A stretch of 64,000 nucleotides of DNA from Sweltsa coloradensis (GCA_024449915.1 JAMZAV010001992.1:174591-238590); one strand, 5' to 3'; positions 1-12,096 are shown, counted from the first letter of the stretch. Notes: generated by a model from the letters alone, not told the origin. Numbers and translations: made by a program.

Positions 1-526
1 AACTCATTAAATTAAAGTTCTGTGAAAAAATCATTACAATCGGATAAAGCATGTTGGTTTTATTCGTCGAAGAAATGTTAAAAATTGAAAAAAAATCGGA
101 AAATTGCGATTATCATGAGAAAAGATTTTTCGATTGCGCTCAAATTTCACACGAATATATTAATTCATAAAATTAAGGTTCTGTGAAAAAATCATTACAA
201 TAAGATAAAGCATGTAGGTGTTATAAGACGAAGAATTTTTTTAAAAATCGAAAAAAATCGTAAAATTGCGATTTTCATGAGAAATAATTTTTTGATCGAT
301 TTTTCCCCTCGTGCAGTTCTTCGTTCAGAGATTTCACAGACCCCCATAAAATTTCATCGCAATTGGAGTATTGGTTTAGCCGGAATCGTGTTCACAGACA
401 CACAAAAATACAAAAAAAAGAAAGAAAAAAAAAAAAAAAAAAAAAAAACATTCCGGATTTTTTTCTCCAGTGTAGTGAAATGGAATCTTCGCTTCGCTCG
501 CTACGCTCGCTACGCTCATCCAAAAA
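1..526 (+). repeat. Dispersed repeat family A, partial copy
   Basis: Right-hand part of a repeat seen about ten times in this window. It has two tandem subunits of roughly 150 bp (cue words: aaaattgcgattttcatgag, ttctgtgaaaaaatcatta, aaagcatgtaggtgttataa). A conserved block follows (tcacagac..., gtttagccggaatcgtgtt), then a poly-A/AAAG tract and a closing segment cttcgctcgctacgctcatc. The left end lies before the window. Short ORFs across it are translations of the repeat and its A-tract, not a host gene. Confidence 0.85.
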
Positions 527-766
527 TCGCAATTTTACGATTTTTTTTTATTTTTAAAATTTTTCACTTATAACACCTACACTTTATCCGATTGTAATGA
601 TTTTTTCACAGAGCCTTAATTTTATGAATTAATATATTGGTGTGAAATTTGACCGCAATCGAAAAATAATTTCTCATGAAAATCGCAATTTTACGCTTTT
701 TTTCGTTTAAAAAAATTACGCTCATCCAACAACGAGCCTGAAAAAGCGTTAGCGAAGCTTCCTAGT
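521..766 (-). repeat. Repeat family A, inverted partial copy
   Basis: The same subunits as positions 100-300, in reverse orientation, abut the previous copy and form a tail-to-tail pair. The outer end reads ctcatccaacaacg...agcgaagcttcctagt. This is a variant of the usual end ctcatccaacaacgcggcgg...cgttttcctagt and recurs at 55368-55412, so it defines a subfamily. Confidence 0.75.
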
Positions 767-1211
767 GTTCTGTATTTAGAGAGCAAATCGCCTGTTAATC
801 CTGTCAAATAAGAATTTTTGAAGGAAAAAATTGCGATGTCGCTGAATTTTTGCAGAGACCTTCCTTAAATGATACTAATGAACATACTAAAACTCCCCTA
901 CAATCGGACTGGAGCTTCGGCCGCCATATTGGAAAATGGCGGCCAAAAAGTGTTGGTTATCGAATATCTACATATTGGTTAGAGATAGACAAAATGTTTC
1001 AATGGCAAAAATATTCCCCATTCAATTCCCTACAAAATAGGGGTGTTCTATAGTTTTGGTAGGGGCAAAGGTTACGTCACAAAATCGTGGTTTATATGTT
1101 GCTCATTGGAGTACCAGCTAATTTCCTAATTTTCACGACCAGCATCAAACAATGCCCGGTAAATCCGTAAGAAATCGATTGAAATACAAAAGGACTTTTG
1201 TACGGGGTTCA
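767..1211. other. No recognisable gene
   Basis: AT-rich unique-looking sequence with a short segment, ttcggccgccatattgg, typical of repeat debris. No coding signal or splice structure could be supported. Confidence 0.5.
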
Positions 1212-1376
1212 TGATAGCTTCCATTAGTATTTTAAAAAATCAGGTCTGCGAAATCGGATTTTGCATTTACCCGGAATTTGGGTTTTTCCATTGTTGGCAT
1301 TTCCTCAAAAAAGCCGTATTTGACTGTCCATTATTAAGCACTAAATAGCTTTGGAGGAAAAATTCTTTCTATGCAC
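1212..1376 (+). repeat. Left arm of a 165-bp inverted repeat (partner 5102-5268)
   Basis: Reading this arm on the minus strand gives nearly the sequence at 5102-5268. Both contain the blocks ctgcgaaatcggattttgca, tttacccggaatttggg and tattaagcactaaatagc or their complements. The arms are 3.7 kb apart and enclose a LINE tail and three family A copies. Confidence 0.8.
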
Positions 1377-1389
1377 ACTGAAATGACTT

Positions 1390-1579
1390 AAATAATGATC
1401 CGATTACAACCAAAGTTTAAATCCAATATGGCTGCTAATTCCTAATATCCTCAACATCAAAGTGAATTATGTAACAAAAAGAGTGTAAAAATAGCACGAA
1501 AACAGTATTCTTATTGTGAATATTAGGAATTAGCAGCCATATTGGATTTAAACTTTGGTTGTAATTGGATCATTATTTC
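1390..1579. repeat. Palindromic element with 60-bp inverted arms
   Basis: Left arm 1390-1449 and right arm 1521-1579 are near-perfect reverse complements (core: ccaatatggctgctaattcc), separated by about 70 bp of AT-rich sequence. Consistent with a short MITE or a foldback relic. No target-site duplication is clear. Confidence 0.75.
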
Positions 1580-1582
1580 AGA

Positions 1583-2163
1583 ATGGTAGGGAATATCACA
1601 GGAGGGACTATGTTGACATGTGTAATGAGTTAAAAATTCCTTTACTCTCGCAGAGAAGGTCTCTGTCTGACGTCACTTTCTTGCACAAAATAGTCAATAA
1701 TGTAGTTGACTGCTCTCTGCTTCTTGCACGTGTGAACGTATTCGTTCCGCCGCGTTCAACTCGGCGTGTTGTTTCATTCCAACCTCATAAAAGACGCATT
1801 AATAATTTTAAATACTCTTGTATAAACAGAATCATGACCACATATAATGATTTTTTAGAGAGGTCTCAATAATATGCTTTCGACATTTTTAATGATTCAA
1901 TTCAAAAGCTTAAAAGGGTGTTTTAATGTGGAAGCATATTGTAGTCTTATGTCTCTTCAACCTTCTGTGGTCAGTCCATTTCACTTTTATTATAATAATT
2001 GTATCTACTGTGTTGTTATTTTTTATTTTTTTTCTGTAAATGGAATATCTTGTTTTTGTATTATGTTCTGTGTTTTGTAAAATGTATGTGTCCAATCCCT
2101 GACTATTTGTTGTTTTATCAAATCACACTTGTGGAATAATTTGTATTCTGTTGTGTATTTATA
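1583..2163 (+). pseudogene. LINE ORF2 C-terminal fragment with 3' UTR
   Basis: The frame ending at 1872 reads like the extreme C-terminus of a LINE reverse-transcriptase ORF. It has RRDYVDMCNELK, then L..RRS..D..FLHKIVNN, DCSLLLARVN, VPPRSTR and a closing NRIMTTYNDFLERS before a TAA. Known LINE families of the Jockey/CR1/L2 type end this way (FLhKi.n...DcpeLL..i...vP...tR). The RT core is absent and about 290 bp of AT-rich 3' UTR follows, so this is a 5'-truncated dead insertion. The 5' break abuts the palindrome at 1390-1579. Clade assignment is not safe. Confidence 0.65.
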
Positions 2164-2946
2164 ACTAGGAAACGCTTAAGTTCCGCCGCGTTGTTGGATG
2201 AGCGTAACTGGTGCATTGAGCTGCCATGTGTTACGCGGATTTTCTGTTGTTCTGTGCAAAAATCATTACTAAGTCGAAGTTTTTTTTTAAATTAAATAAA
2301 ATTAAATAAAAATTAATTAATTTTTTTAATTCATCGTAATTTTAAAAAAATAAAAAAATCGTGAAATTGCAATTTTCATAAGAAATAATTATTCGATTGC
2401 GCTCAAATTTAACACGAGTACATTAATTCATGAAATTAAGGTTCTGTGAAAAAAATCATTACAATAGGATAAAGAATGTAGGTGTTATAAGTCAAAGAAT
2501 TGTTTTAAAAAAGAAAAAAACCCGTAAAATTTCGATTTTCATGAGAATAAATTTTTCGATTACGCTCAAATTTCACACGAATATCTAAATTCATAAAATT
2601 AAGGTTCTGTGAAAAAATCATTACAATCGAATAAAGCATGTAGGTGTTAGAGGTCGAAGAAATTTTTTTAAAAATCGAAAAAAATCGTAAAATTGCGTTT
2701 TTTATAAGAAAAATTTTCCCGATTGCGCTCAAAAACGTGGCAGTTCTAAGTTCAGAGATTTCGAAGACCTCCAGAAAATTTCATCGCAATCGGAGTATCG
2801 GTTTAGCCGGAATCGTGTTAACAGACACACAAAAATACAAAAGGAAGAAAAAAAAAAAAAAAAACATTCCGTTTTTTTTCTTCTCCAGTGTAGTGAAATG
2901 GAATCTTCGCTTCGCTCGCTACGCTCGCTACGCTCATCCAATAAAT
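2164..2946 (+). repeat. Repeat family A, full-length copy
   Basis: Starts actaggaaacgcttaag...cgcgttgttggatgagcgta and ends gctacgctcatccaataa, so the tips carry TTGGATGAGCGTA against TACGCTCATCCAA as short inverted repeats. The interior has a left unique part (gcattgagctgccatgtgtt), two or three ~150-bp subunits, the conserved block 2750-2830 and a poly-A tract. Length is about 780 bp. Confidence 0.85.
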
Positions 2947-3735
2947 AACTAGGAAAACGCTTAAGTCCCGCCGCGTTGTTGGATGAGCGTAATTGGTGCA
3001 TTGAGCTGCCATGTGTTATGCGGATTTTCTGTTGTTCTGTGAAAAAATCAATACTAAGTTGAAGATTTTTTTTAAAATTAAATTAAATTAAATGAAAAAT
3101 TAACTTTTTTTTTTTTTTTAATTAATTGTAATTTAAAAAAAGGAAAAAATCGTAATATTGAAATTTTCATAAGAAATAATTATTTGATTGCGCACAAATT
3201 TTACACAAATATATAAATTTATAAAATTAAGGTTCTGTGAAAAAATTATTACAAAAGGATAAAGCATGTAGGTGTTATAAGTCAAAGAATTGTTTTAAAA
3301 AAAGAAAAAAAACGTTACATTTCGATTTTCATGAAAAATAGTTTTGGATTGCGCTCAATTGTCACACGAATACCTAAATTCATGAAATTAAGGTTCTGTC
3401 AAAAAATCATTAAAATCGGACAAAGCATGTAGGTGTTATAAGCTGAAGAAATTTTTTAAAAATCGAAAAAAATCGTAAAATTGCGATTTTCATGAGAAAT
3501 AATTTTTCGATTGCGCTCAAAAACGTGGCAGTTCTTCGTTCAGAGATTTCGAAGGCCCCTATAAAATTTCATCGCAATTGGAGTATCGGTTTAGCCGGAA
3601 TCGTGTTAACAGACACACAAAAATACAGAAAAAAAAAAAGAAAAAAAAAAAAAAAACATTCCGGATTTTTTCTCCAGTGTAGTGAAATGGAATCTTCGCT
3701 TCACTCGCTACGCTCGCTACGCTCATCAATAACAA
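2947..3735 (+). repeat. Repeat family A, second tandem copy
   Basis: Directly follows the previous copy head to tail and has the same order of parts. The two copies differ in subunit detail and A-tract length, so they are not a very recent duplication or an assembly echo. Confidence 0.85.
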
Positions 3736-3742
3736 TAATAAT

Positions 3743-5063
3743 AACTAGGAAAACGCTTAAGTCCGCCGCGTTGTTGGATGAGCGTAATTGGTGCATTGAG
3801 CTGCCATGTGTTATGAGGATTTTCTGTTGTTCTGTGACAAAATATTACAAAGTCGAATAATTTTTTTAAATTAAATTAAATTAAATAATAAATTGACTTT
3901 ATTTTTTAATTTTTTTTATGAATCGTAATTTTAAAAAAGGAAAAAATCGTAAAATTGCGATTTTCATAAGAAATAATTAATCGATTGCGCTCAAATTTTA
4001 CAAGAATATATTAAGGGGAATCCCTAGACCCAAATATGATTTCTAAAGAATGCAGTAAAGACGTCTGAAAAGTAAGTAGAATGTAAGAGGGGCTTAATGA
4101 AAGAGCGGATATTTTTTTGAAATTTTTTTGACGGGACATAACCTCAGAATCAAAAATTTTATTCAAATTACTGGAATCAGTTGCTCAAGTTCAAAATGAA
4201 TTTTTAGCAGCGGTTTTTTGTATATTATTTCTACACTCCTTTAACTACAACCTAAATATAAGTAATATTGGTTTATATGATTTCAGGCGTTGCACGATTT
4301 TGTCAGTTAAACGGTACAAAATTTGAAATTGTACCGGCAGGCAAAAAAAATAGTGCAACGCAACAAACCATATAAATACAAAAATCCTTTTCTTTAGGTT
4401 GTAAATAGAGAAGTGTAGAAATAAAATACAAAAAACCGCTGCTTAAAATTCAATTTGAACTTGAGCAACTGATTCCAGTAATTTGAATACAATTGTTGAT
4501 TCATGAAGTTATATCCCGTCAAAAAATTTCAAAAAAATAATCCGCTCTTTCATTAAGCCCCTCTTACATTCTTCTAACTTTTCAGACGTCTTTACTGCAT
4601 TCTCAAGAAATCATATTTGGGTCTAGGGATTCCCCTCATAAAATAAAGGTTTTGTAAAAAAAATCATTAAAATCGAATTAAGCATGTAGGTGTTATAAGT
4701 CGAAGAAATATTTTAAAAATTGAAAAAATTCGTAAAATGGCGATTTTCATGAGAAATAATTTTCCGATTGCGCTCAAAAACGTGGCAGTTCTAAGTTCAG
4801 AGATTTCGAAGGTCTCCATAAAATTTCATCGCAATCGGAGTATCGGTTTAGCCGGAATCGTGTTAACAAACAGACAAAAATACAGAAAGAAAGAAAGAAA
4901 GAAAGAAAAAGAAAGAAAGAAAGAAAGAAAGAGAAGAAGAAAGAAAGAAAGAAAAGAAAGAAAGAAAGAAAAAAAGAAAAGAAAAGAAAAGAAAGAAAAA
5001 AAAAACATTCCGGATTTTTTTCTCCAGTGTAGTGAAATGGAATGCTCGCTACGCTCATCCAAA
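3743..5063 (+). repeat. Repeat family A, third tandem copy, interrupted
   Basis: Family A start at 3743 (aactaggaaaacgcttaag) and closing segment near 5060. The copy is split by the palindromic insertion at 4015-4635. The A-tract has grown into an (AAAG)n microsatellite, 4880-5000. An ATAATAATA run follows to 5095. Confidence 0.8.
4015..4635. mobile_element. MITE-like palindromic insertion inside family A
   Basis: Begins ggggaatccctagaccc and ends with its complement gggtctagggattcccc. The arms are about 260 bp each, and the centre holds AT-rich sequence around 4280-4370. No ORF. It interrupts a family A subunit between ...atatatta and tcataaaa, so it is younger than that copy. Long inverted arms with no coding capacity fit a non-autonomous DNA transposon. 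The target duplication is unclear. Confidence 0.75.
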
Positions 5064-5101
5064 AATAATAATAATAATAATAATTATTATTATCATTTCA
5101 A

Positions 5102-5268
5102 TGTGCGTAGAAAGAATTTTTCCTCCAATGCTATTTAGTGCTTAATAATCGACAGTCAAATATGGCATTTTTTAGGAAATGCCAACAATGGAAAACCCCA
5201 AATTCCGGGTAAATGCAAAATCCGATTTCGCAGACCTGATTTTTTAAAATACTAATGGAAGCCTCTAA
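5102..5268 (-). repeat. Right arm of the 165-bp inverted repeat
   Basis: Reverse complement of 1212-1376; see that entry. Confidence 0.8.
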
Positions 5269-5386
5269 ACGTCAATATCAGATCTTATTTGACAGGATTA
5301 TGTTAGGATCAACTTGTTTCCGTTCGTCTGTGCGAGAGTCAAGTGACATGATAAACAACTATACATGTGGTTTGTCATTGCTCTTC

Positions 5387-5480
5387 AACGAGGATGATAA
5401 GAATGTTTTAGTGAGCCTGGGGGTCGAGGAGACCGGGCAACGAGGATGATAAGAATGTTTTAGTGAGCCTGGGGGTCGAG
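5387..5480 (+). repeat. Short tandem duplication
   Basis: The string acgaggatgataagaatgtt plus gtgagcctgggggtcgag occurs twice about 56 bp apart. The second copy leads into a tRNA-like SINE head. Confidence 0.8.
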
Positions 5481-6137
5481 GCTCAGCTTCAAATGCAGAA
5501 GGTCCAAGGTTCGATTCCCGCTTTAGCCAGAAGTTTTTCAACGTCCATCAGTTCTTGGCAAATGAATTTGTAAACGGTGACTTTGGAGCCGTCCTAGCAA
5601 CGAGGCACATAATAAATTCTAGAGTTGTTCCGAAAACCTTGTTGATTCTGGTCAATGACATACATAAGCTTTGCTGCTAGACGCTCAGTCAGGAAATGCC
5701 ACAGATACTTCAGTTAGTTGTTTAATCTGACGATTTAAGTGGCTGTGGAGTTGTTTGTTGTTGAGCGGATGGGCGAGCACCACCGTCTGTATGTAAATAT
5801 ATGTACAAATTTACATAAAGACAATTAAATAAATATATTCGTATTTAGTCGACCCACTCAGTCATATAACTGATTTTCAGTACTTTAGACGGCAGTTTTC
5901 CCCTTTCATGATGGCTTCTAATTGGCACGCTCCCCACGGCCATCTGTCATTGATTCTGGTGCTGTTCGCGGGTGGAATCATGTCCAGCTTGATTGATCGG
6001 TGGTTCCTATTTAAATATATCATTGTTCTCTCGTTGATGATGTCGACGCCTACAGGGTTGGCGTGGTCTGCTTTCAAATTAAACTTTAATGTCCCCACTG
6101 AAAATCAGTTATATTACGTGACTGAGTGGGCTGACTC
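5455..6137 (+). mobile_element. tRNA-derived SINE pieces (family S1), rearranged
   Basis: The head has a B-box-like ggttcgattcccgct after tgcagaaggtccaa, matching the cleaner copy at 47434-47830. The body contains acggtgactttggagccgtc and later gacgcctacagggttggcgt. The tail motif cccactcagtcatataactg appears inverted at 5861 and direct at 6120, so two SINE tails face each other across 5861-6130. An ORF across it is not a gene. Confidence 0.7.
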
Positions 6138-6229
6138 AAAATACTTTTTTTTAATACCCGGCACCTCCACTACCAACATAGAAGAACGAACTTCGAACGA
6201 TGGGAAAGAACGTTGACGATCTCGCTTTG

Positions 6230-7560
6230 TTGGTACCTCACTCGAGCCTGTTGTAAAGTTGGAGGACTCCACCGTCACCGAGGCGTGAGCGAAGTGATAG
6301 CGACGGCCTCGACCTCACTCGAGCCTGTTGTAAAGTTGGAGGACTCCACCGTCACCGAGGCGTGAGCGAAGTGATAGCGACGGCCTCGACCTCACTCGAG
6401 CCTGTTGTAAAGTTGGAGGACTCCCGTCACCGAGGCGTGAGCGAAGTGATAGCGACGGCCTCGACCTCACTCGCGCCTGTTGTAAAGTTGGAGGACTCCA
6501 CCGTCACCGAGGCGTGAGCGAAGTGATAGCGACGCCCTCGACCTCCCCCGCGCCTGTTGTAAAGGTGGAGGACTCCACCGGCACCGAGGCGGGAGCGAAG
6601 TGATAGCGACGGCCTCGACCTCACTCGAGCCTGTTGATAAAGTTGGAGGACTCCACCGTCACCGAGGCGTGAGCGAAGTGATAGCGACGGCCTCGACCTC
6701 ACTCGCGCCTGTTGTAAAGTTGGAGGACTCCACCGTCACCGAGGCGTGAGCGAAGTGATAGCGACGGCCTCGACCTCACTCGCGCCTGTTGTAAAGTTGG
6801 AGGACTCCACCGTCACCGAGGCGTGAGCGAAGTGAAGCGACGGCCTCGACCTCACTCGCGCCTGTTGTAAAGTTGGAGACTCCACCGTCACCGAGGCGTG
6901 AGCGAAGTGATAGCGACGGCCTCGACCTCACTCGAGCCTGTTGTAAGTTGGAGGCTCCACCGTCACCGAGGCGTGAGCGAAGTGATAGCGACGGCCTCGA
7001 CCTCACTCGCGCCTGTTGTAAAGTTGGAGGACTCCACCGTCACCGAGGCGTGAGCGAAGTGATAGCGACGGCCTCGACCTCACTCGCGCCTGTTGTAAAG
7101 TTGGAGGACTCCACCGTCACCGAGGCGTGAGCGAAGTGATAGCGACGGCCTCGACCTCACTCGCGCCTGTTGTAAAGTTGGAGGACTCCACCGTCACCGA
7201 GGCGTGAGCGAAGTGATAGCGACGGCCTCGACCTCACTCGAGCCTGTTGTAAAGTTGGAGGACTCCACCGTCACCGAGGCGTGAGCGAAGTGATAGCGAC
7301 GGCCTCGACCTCACTCGAGCCTGTTGTAAAGTTGGAGGACTCCACCGTCACCGAGGCGTGAGCGAAGTGATAGCGACGGCCTCGACCTCACTCGCGCCTG
7401 TTGTAAAGTTGGAGGACTCCACCGTCACCGAGGCGTGAGCGAAGTGAAGCGACGGCCTCGCCCTATCGCCCCTTTTTGAAAATTTGGGAGGATCCCCGTC
7501 CCGAGGCGTGAGCAAGTGATACCCCACGGCCCGACCTCACCGCGCCTTTGTAAATTTGGG
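6230..7560 (+). repeat. 77-bp satellite, about 16-17 units
   Basis: GC-rich tandem unit of 77 bp (for example starts at 6247 and 6324) containing ttgtaaagttggaggactcc, accgtcaccgaggcgtgagc and gatagcgacggcctcgacc. Units are almost identical up to about 7460; the last unit and a half becomes irregular with many missing bases. Minus-frame ORFs such as 6427-6702 are repeat translations. Confidence 0.95.
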
Positions 7561-7956
7561 GGACTCCCCGTGCGGACACAACCAGCATCGGGCAAGGGGA
7601 AGTTTCTTACGTCGCCGGCCAGAGCTCGCCTCTAGTTTTAGGGAGTAACATACTTACTACAGCTTTCTCGCTTTTTACGATTAGCCGTAGGCCTATACTC
7701 TATGCCAAATTCAACCCCGGGCCCAGACGGGGGATTAGGAAGATACTTGAAAAATTACGTGGGTACGGTTCGGGCCTAAATAGCAGCAATGGTACTTTTT
7801 GCGTTTCATTAGCCTTTTTTAAAAAAAAATTACCCTATTCAGTTATAAAAACGTTTTACAAAGGAAGACATTCTCAAAGTAAAATGCATTTTTTGTATTT
7901 TTTTGAAGTATAGGCTTTTGGGTTTTTGGGTTAGCCTATGGGAAAGGCCAATAAAT

Positions 7957-7988
<32 letters not shown>

Positions 7989-9900
7989 GGAAAGCAATAC
8001 CTAAATCAATCAATCAATCAATCAATAAAAAAATAAATAAATAAACAATCCAGTTTTTTTAAATTTAACAAACTTTTTACAATTTTTTTAAAACCCAGTT
8101 TTATTTACAGGGGGTTACAAATGCATAGAAAAAAAATCCCCAAAACATTTTTTTTTTTAAAGGCTGTAAACTTTTAATAGGCTTAGAGCTATAGGCTACG
8201 AAATATGCATATGCCATAAAATTGAAGCTATAAAAATATAATTTTGCAGTGGGTATTCTTTTTTTGGGCTTTTTTTGCCTGTGTTGGAAATAGTTTCCAA
8301 AGTTGGCAGTGTTGACCAGCGCACCGCGAGGACCCTCCGCCCCACTCCCGGCGTCCCGGGGACAGAGCCTATAGAGTGACCGCGTTCGGCCAAGGTCGCC
8401 TTGATCAGTCCGCAATACGCAAACTAGGAGTGGGGTCAGAAACACTGGAAGAAGTTTCCCTTCGGCCTTCTCTTCCCCCCGGTTCCGGTCCCTTTCTCTG
8501 CCCTTTCTAAGAAAACCTTACCTTTTTTCCAGGCGGAGGGCAGTGCGGGGAGGTCAGGTCTCCGCCAGGCCCCGGGGATGAATTTTTGCTGTGACGTCTT
8601 TCGTAGGTAAGGTTTCTCCAAAATAAAAAGTGATTTATCCGGAAAATGACTCATCATTGTCACTTCCAGAGTGTGCGGAGTTCAGACAAGCTTTTCCCCC
8701 TCGTGAAAAATTGCGAGATCTTAGGGGGTTCCAACCAGTTCCCCAAAAAATTTCGGTTCTTTTAAATGATCGAATTTCGTTTTCCCTAAGGGTTGATCTT
8801 TTGGCGTATTTTCTCTCAATTGGGTAACTCACACTCGCCTGCGCAGGTTTGTGATCTTTTCTCTGGAGGTGGAACCCTTCCCCCCGACGGGCCACCCATT
8901 TCCCCCCTGGCATTTTTCAATTTCGGGCTTTTTGTCAAAAAAAACTCCTCAAAAAAACAAATTTAAAAAAGAAAACAGATACAGCTAAAAATAACGCATT
9001 ACTACGACCAAAATTTTTTAAAATTTTTTTTAAAGGATCGAAACAAATGAGAGAAGAGTTTATTTATTCCAGTTACCAGGTTTGGGAACTAGAAAAGACA
9101 TTACATTTTAAAGGGGGGAAACCTTTCCAAAAATTTTGGGAATAAAGGGGCCACTAAATCTCCTTGCCCCCAAATAAAAAAACCAGGGAAAAACCACTTT
9201 AAAAATTTATAATCAAAATTTTGGATCGGCATTTAAAAAAGAAAAAAAAAAAAAAAAAAAAAAAGAAATATGGGGTACTTTCGTCCCCGAAATATTGTTT
9301 CCATAAATTTAAATAAAAATTTACTAAAAGAACATGCCGGTCCAATATTTGTTTATAATTAAAAACCTAACGTTAAAAATCTCGGGAATTATAAAACCAC
9401 GTCTTATTCGCTCGTCGAGGGTGTCGGCGCCCACATGACTGGCTTGGTCGGTTTTAAATTTAATCCCCCCCCTTAAAAATCACCCCTGGACGAGTGGGTG
9501 GCTAAATACAAATTTTCTTTTTTTTTATTTTTTTATTTTTATGATTATTTATTTATTTAACCCGCCTTAGGATCCACTACATACAACTAAAGGCATTTTT
9601 TTTTAAACCCGAGTTCCCCGAAAGTCAGCTAGGAATTCCGGGCCCTTGTTTGGAAAAAAAAACATTCCTCTTTCATAAAAAAAATACTACCAAAAGGGCG
9701 CAATTTGGGCCCCGGGCTTTCCCAAAAAGAAAATTTTAAATTTCTTGGGGAAAACAGAAAATGGTGAATAATGTTACTTTTTGCAGAATGGAAATTTTCG
9801 CCTCATCTTAAAAACCACAATTTAAAAATCGGTCTGTAATTTTTTGTCGACAGTTCTTTAGTGGTTTTAACCTTTTTGGGACAGCCCTGGGCCCAAAAAG
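7561..9900. other. Low-quality, AT-rich region without a gene
   Basis: Contains (AAGC)n at 7963-7990, (TCAA)n at 8005-8025, an A-run at 9247-9265 and a SINE S1 tail trace near 9415-9460. A LINE-type 3' end at 7836-7900 (ttaccctattcagtta...acaaaggaaga) is shared with 15625-15690 and 46765-46830. Homopolymer-rich, broken-looking sequence. No coding exon can be supported. Confidence 0.5.
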
Positions 9901-10990
9901 ACCATCGAAAATGGGATGTACAGTGTACTGGGAGGTTTGTAGACTACAGGATAGAACTCAGATCACGTGGTTTTGAGGATGGTAAAAACAGAAAGTGTAA
10001 AATTCCAATATTTCGGAAAGGGAAAACCCCTGCATCTTTTTCGACTTTACAAAAAACTTTAACCCGGGCCCGACGGAGAATTTGGATTAGAGACGATTCC
10101 CTTTTTAAATGCAGGGCTGGAAAAATTTTTGGCTCCTAGTTTTAATGCAGGAAGATTAATTTCCCACCAAATTGCAAAAAAAAATTTTACCCCCTTTTTC
10201 CCCCCACCCCCTATCACCACCGACTCGGGGGTAAAAAAAGAGATATCACAGACCCTTTCGGTTCGATAAATCAAAAATTTTTTACGTATTTTTGCAAAAA
10301 AAAAAAAACTTTCCAAAATAGAAAAATTTTACAAAAAAGTGGCCTCCTATTAAAAAAACGTGATTTTTTTGTTTTAGCTCGCAAAAATTAACCGGTTTTA
10401 CTTTCCACACTCATGTTTTTAAAGACTGGCACCCCAATAATTAAATATACAAAACCCAAAAATTTTAAGAAAAAAATCATTTTTTTCAGCTACGTTAAAA
10501 GCTTACATCGACATTAAACATACATTTGTTTTGATTTTTATTTTTACAAAATTTTTATTTAAATTTTTAACTTCGATGTTTCGAAATGGAGTCTAAAGTT
10601 AAACTAGACATCGAAAATACCCCCACAAATCGTATGTATCGACCATGGTATCGAAATTTATTTAACCCCCATGGGAACAAGCATGTGCATGCATGTGAAG
10701 AAGCGTTTAACGACTGTTCTACGTGAGTGAGGACACTCTCCCGACGCGCGAGGGCGGAAGACAGCGTCGTTCCAGGGAAATTTAATTAAACAGCCTCAAC
10801 TCTTTAACCCAAACTAAAATGGTCGGAGGAACGAGTTTTTTCTTTTTTTAGCTGAATTTGACCAACTTTTAAGACTTTTGGGACAGATAAAGATTGTCCA
10901 CCTAGGTATACAAAAATGTCGGGAATAATAGCCTTTACTTTCTTTTTTGATCTCACCAAAAAACCGTCCAAAGGGTACTATCTTCTTGCA
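9901..10990. other. No recognisable gene
   Basis: AT-rich, homopolymer-laden sequence. Short ORFs at 9861-10139 and 10059-10316 lack any recognisable motif. Confidence 0.4.
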
Positions 10991-11742
10991 CTAAACTAGG
11001 AAAAACCCAAAATCCCCCCGCGTTGTTTGGATAGCGTAATTGGTGCATTTATGCCATTTTTATGCGGATTTCTGTTGTTTTGTGAAAAAATCATTATAAT
11101 AAGTTGAAGATTTTTTTTTAAAATTAAAATTAAATTTTTAAAAAAATAAATTTAATTTAGTTTTTTAATTAATCGTAATTTAAAAAAAGAAAAAAATCGT
11201 GATATTGAAATTTTCCCAAGAAAAATTATTCGATTTTGGGGACAAATTTTTCACAATATATTATTCATAAAAATTAAAGGTTTTTGAAAAAAACATTACA
11301 ATTAGTAAGCATGAGGTGTTTTAAACCGAAGAAATTTTTAAAAAAACGAAAAAAGTATAAAATTAAATTTTTGAAAAAAAATAAATTTTTTAAAACGTTC
11401 AAATTTTACAGAATATATCAATTTATAAAAATTAAAGGGCTGTGAAAAAAAACATACAATCGGACAAGCTCGTAGGGGGTAAATCGAAGAAATTTTAAAA
11501 AAAACGAAAAAAAAAAAAAAATTTCGATTTTCATGAGAAAAATTTCCATTGTGCTCAAAAAGTGGCAGTTTTAAGTTCGAGATTTCGAAGCCTCCATAAA
11601 AATTTTACGCAACGGAGTATCGGTTTACCCGGAAAAGGTTAACAAAAAAGACAAAAATAAAAAAAAAAAAAGAAAAAAAAAAAAAACCGGATTTTTTTTC
11701 CCAGTGTAGGAAAAGGGAAACTTCGTTCGTCATCCAATAAAA
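10990..11742 (+). repeat. Repeat family A, degraded copy
   Basis: Recognisable by the order of family A parts: actagg...aatccccccgcgttgt, ttctgttgttttgtgaaaaa, subunits, cggtttacccgg, A-tract and tcatccaataaa. Many bases are dropped compared with other copies. Confidence 0.7.
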
Positions 11743-12096
11743 ATGTAAAACAAAAAACGGGGCAAATTTTCAGTGTTCTTTGATAAAAATGCTGATTTAA
11801 TGGGGTGTGGGAAAGCAGTGGAAAAAAAGGGATGTGGAAATGAATTAGTTGTGTTTGTTTTGCATGGGAAAAAATTTTATTTGGGTGTGAGTTGCCTAGA
11901 CTAAACCCTCCTTACCGTCGTTATACCCTGGTTTTTAACCACCTATACCCAGGAAAATGTACATGAATCCCGGGCCCAGATATTTTACACCTGTGTTATT
12001 TCTAATACAAGAAATGAAAACAAAATTTTTATAAAATTTTTAATTTTAACAAAAATTTTTCAATGGGAAATTGAAAAAAGTAATGAGATCACACAC

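Noticed and set aside
277..573. Lysine-rich ORFs ending in poly-Lys (also 363, 2644, 3492, 4737, 57303)
   Set aside because: They are translations of the conserved family A block running into its A-tract and recur at each copy; no start context or splice support.
6230..7560. CRISPR-like regular array
   Set aside because: No alternating repeat and unique spacer; the whole 77-bp unit repeats, and the DNA is eukaryotic.
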